From NCBI GenBank assembly GCA_934090735.1, contig CAKOJR010000004.1:124001-188000 (forward strand): a stretch of 64,000 nt of DNA, read 5' to 3'. Position 1 is the stretch's first letter, and the number at the start of each line of letters is the position of its first letter. The position numbers were made by a program, and so were the translations under genes. Below the pieces are notes generated by a model. The model was not told where the DNA came from, made no database searches, and saw only the letters and a program-made list of their open reading frames with translations. Shown here in pieces: positions 62,475 through 64,000 of the stretch. Origin of the DNA: an uncultured Bacilli bacterium. Its GTDB lineage: Bacteria; Bacillota_I; Bacilli_A; RF39; UBA660.

Positions 62475-64000
62475 TCAATTAACAACGTAAGGATCTTCTG
62501 ATGTACCAGCTCCACCTGAAATTGTAGTAGATGAGACAAGACTGATAGCAGGTCGCAAACCAAAGTTGGCGCCAACGCCGTAGTTGTATAAACCACCCGA
62601 ATACACGCTCCAAACGCTAGTGCCACCATCAGTGAAGATGCAAGGCGACAAAGACCACCAATAACTTTCTCCAGTATTCTCCTGTAAATATGTAGAACTA
62701 TTATAAGTATAAGCAACAAAACCAGAGAATGTTATTTCATCTGCTGTTAATAATCCTATTTTATATGTTAAGTGACCATTTCCATTCGTTGTATCATCAA
62801 CAGTAAACTTAGATAACTTTCCACCATTATTATCATTTGGACATTTTAACGCAGGCTGTTTAGTAGAACTCAATCTATTATATGTTGTATATTTTGTGTC
62901 ATTTTTTCCATAACCGAGTCCTATACTTACTGTACTCTTATCATTACACCATATTGTATCTGCTAATTTATCAGCATATGAAACCAAATTATTTGTATAC
63001 CACGTTTCTAAATTAGTAAGGATTGTACTTTTATTAGTATTCGCATGTGTACCCGTATAATCAGATGCACCTGCCTGCCCATACATAAAACCCATATATG
63101 CGTTATCATCATAATTTGAATTAAATGTACTTATATATGAACTTCCAGAATACTTTGCGAATGCCGCAGTAGTACTATTATTTGATGCAGTGCAAGGACT
63201 AGAAGAACTACTTGTATTATCATTATGAAGTACTAATTTAATTGAACCATCACCATTTACTCTAACTATTCGCCAGCATTTATTTGCAAACTGTACATAA
63301 TTATTTTTTACTGCTCCTCTAAAATAATATGAAGTTCCATAATCATCTTCTGCACTTGCTAGAAGTGCTTCAGTCGTATTTTTATTTGATGTTATTTCTT
63401 TGTAAACAAAACTACTTGATGTAGCACTTACTACATAATATACACTGCTTAAATTAGTTGTAGTTTTCATTGTTCCTGCTGTACTTGAACCATTACTAGA
63501 TGCTGATGAACTAGCAAAATATTTACCAACTAAACTAGAAAACGAATTTGCGTATATATCACTTGTTACGGCTGTTCCGGTTAAATTAAACTTTAGACCA
63601 TTTGCTTCGTACCCTGTACCATACGTAAAATAATATGCTTGGTATGTCGATGATACACTAGTAGTTGATGTATTCGTTATATCATCTTTTGTATGAGCAC
63701 TAACTTCACTACCCGGTGTTGTAAGAGGTGTTTTTAGTTCATTAGTATTTCTTATCGATGCAAGTAGTGTACCATCTACTGCCTCATACCATCCATCTGG
63801 TGCAGGTGCTGGTTCATTACTAGCACTACTTACTACTACTATTTTACCTGCCCAGTTTTTATTTAAGCCTTGTTCTAATGTAGTCTCACCATCCATCCAC
63901 ACTCTTAAATCGTAACTCTTCTCTTCATTAGCACTTAACCCTGTACTAACAATAATATAACCTTTTCTATCATTTTCCAAATCTGTTAACGTCTGATTTC
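62475..64000 (-). CDS. Large surface protein, 5' end beyond window; putative DGR variable region at its end
   Basis: 508 codons visible, all in frame to the window end, so the N-terminus is missing. Same family as the gene at 35933-37840, sharing NQTLTDLENDRKGYIIV, WAGKIVV, YYFRGAVKNNYVQFANKCWR, MYGQAGASDYTG and the tail GTSEDPYVVN. The C-terminal ~45 residues (WWSLSPCIFTDGGTSVWSVY and onward to GLRPAISLVS) have a DUF6273/C-type-lectin-like pattern. The coding bases of that part (62535-62660) are 52% GC with only 17 A in 126, against roughly 30% GC overall, and most codons are NNC/NNT. That is what a diversity-generating retroelement leaves after A-specific diversification. Confidence 0.78.
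   Translation of the reverse strand, partial: NQTLTDLENDRKGYIIVSTGLSANEEKSYDLRVWMDGETTLEQGLNKNWAGKIVVVSSASNEPAPAPDGWYEAVDGTLLASIRNTNELKTPLTTPGSEVSAHTKDDITNTSTTSVSSTYQAYYFTYGTGYEANGLKFNLTGTAVTSDIYANSFSSLVGKYFASSSASSNGSSTAGTMKTTTNLSSVYYVVSATSSSFVYKEITSNKNTTEALLASAEDDYGTSYYFRGAVKNNYVQFANKCWRIVRVNGDGSIKLVLHNDNTSSSSSPCTASNNSTTAAFAKYSGSSYISTFNSNYDDNAYMGFMYGQAGASDYTGTHANTNKSTILTNLETWYTNNLVSYADKLADTIWCNDKSTVSIGLGYGKNDTKYTTYNRLSSTKQPALKCPNDNNGGKLSKFTVDDTTNGNGHLTYKIGLLTADEITFSGFVAYTYNSSTYLQENTGESYWWSLSPCIFTDGGTSVWSVYSGGLYNYGVGANFGLRPAISLVSSTTISGGAGTSEDPYVVN
62535..62660 (-). other. Candidate DGR variable region (VR)
   Basis: 126 coding bases at the 3' end of the surface gene. Codons such as TGC, ATC, TTC, GGC, AGC, TAC and AAC fit A-to-N change of AAC/AAT template codons, within a fixed frame of Trp, Val, Gly and Arg-Pro. 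Sharp shift in base composition at both ends. No reverse transcriptase or template repeat is seen in the window. Confidence 0.5.

Noticed and set aside
62420..62719. Extra 99-codon ORF overlapping the end of the surface gene in another frame
   Set aside because: It appears only because the GC-rich variable block lacks stops in all frames; it has no RBS and the surface gene frame is clearly coding.
1..64000. CRISPR array or insertion sequence
   Set aside because: No regularly spaced direct repeats and no transposase ORF are visible in the window.
1..64000. Mycoplasma-type code (TGA as Trp)
   Set aside because: Tryptophans are TGG throughout, and TGA terminates several genes at the expected family ends.

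Overview
The window comes from a very AT-rich, low-GC Gram-positive bacterium with the standard genetic code (genes end in TGA as well as TAA/TAG, and tryptophan is TGG). Gene order repeatedly matches Bacillus: ylbL/ylbJ, recU-ponA next to nth-dnaD, ybxB-rpoB-rpoC, and yqfC-yqfD-ybeY-dgkA-cdd-era-yqzL-recO. It has a cell wall (FtsW, class A PBP) and clear endospore genes (sigK, gerE, a spoIIIAH-like gene, a GerM-domain gene, yqfC, yqfD, ylbJ). Very short intergenic distances, several shortened enzymes (AlaRS, YlbJ, YqzL) and a family of large surface proteins fit an uncultured gut-type Bacilli lineage close to RF39/Mollicutes relatives. That placement is inference.

Layout. 1-1771: ylbL (cut by the window edge) and ylbJ, divergent. 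1755-7361: ftsW and a compact Tad-type pilus operon (two TadE/G-like proteins, CpaE-like ATPase, CpaF, TadB, TadC) on the minus strand. 7427-9054: pyrimidine-nucleoside phosphorylase and ribosomal protein L19. 9174-15359: an RNA-modification and ribosome-assembly run (trmD, rimM, SpoU methylase, DUF45 protease, der, prepilin-like gene, ysxC). 15478-21150: recU-ponA on plus, then nth, dnaD, cca on minus. 21194-23468: a peptidase-containing ABC exporter followed by two tiny double-glycine-leader peptide genes not previously listed as ORFs. 23559-26198: a CmpB-like membrane protein, then on plus an 18-codon ORF, a spoIIIAH-like gene, gerE and a GerM-domain gene. 26226-31501: a VanZ gene broken by a stop codon, an S-box (SAM) riboswitch driving an N-formylglutamate-amidohydrolase-family gene, and an accessory cluster of SWIM, Cys-rich and HIRAN/leucine-rich proteins. 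31630-42862: ppdK, a Xer recombinase, surface proteins, unknown proteins and tRNA-Met. 42919-53536: zinc-ribbon membrane protein, rpoC, rpoB, ybxB, a DUF2207 protein and sigK. 53642-62407: two XRE regulators, a short AlaRS, recO, yqzL, an unknown gene, era, two cytidine deaminase genes, dgkA, ybeY, vanZ-like, yqfD, yqfC. 62475-64000: a second large surface protein, cut by the window end.

Most notable: (1) the exporter plus two GG-leader peptides at 21194-23468, which look like an undescribed two-peptide bacteriocin-like system whose 28-nt leader is duplicated in front of the 18-codon ORF at the sporulation cluster; (2) the last ~126 coding bases of the surface protein at 62475-64000, which are GC-rich, adenine-depleted and patterned like the variable region of a diversity-generating retroelement (no reverse transcriptase lies in the window); (3) an S-box riboswitch on an N-formylglutamate amidohydrolase homologue; (4) tandem cytidine deaminases of which one has lost its zinc ligands.
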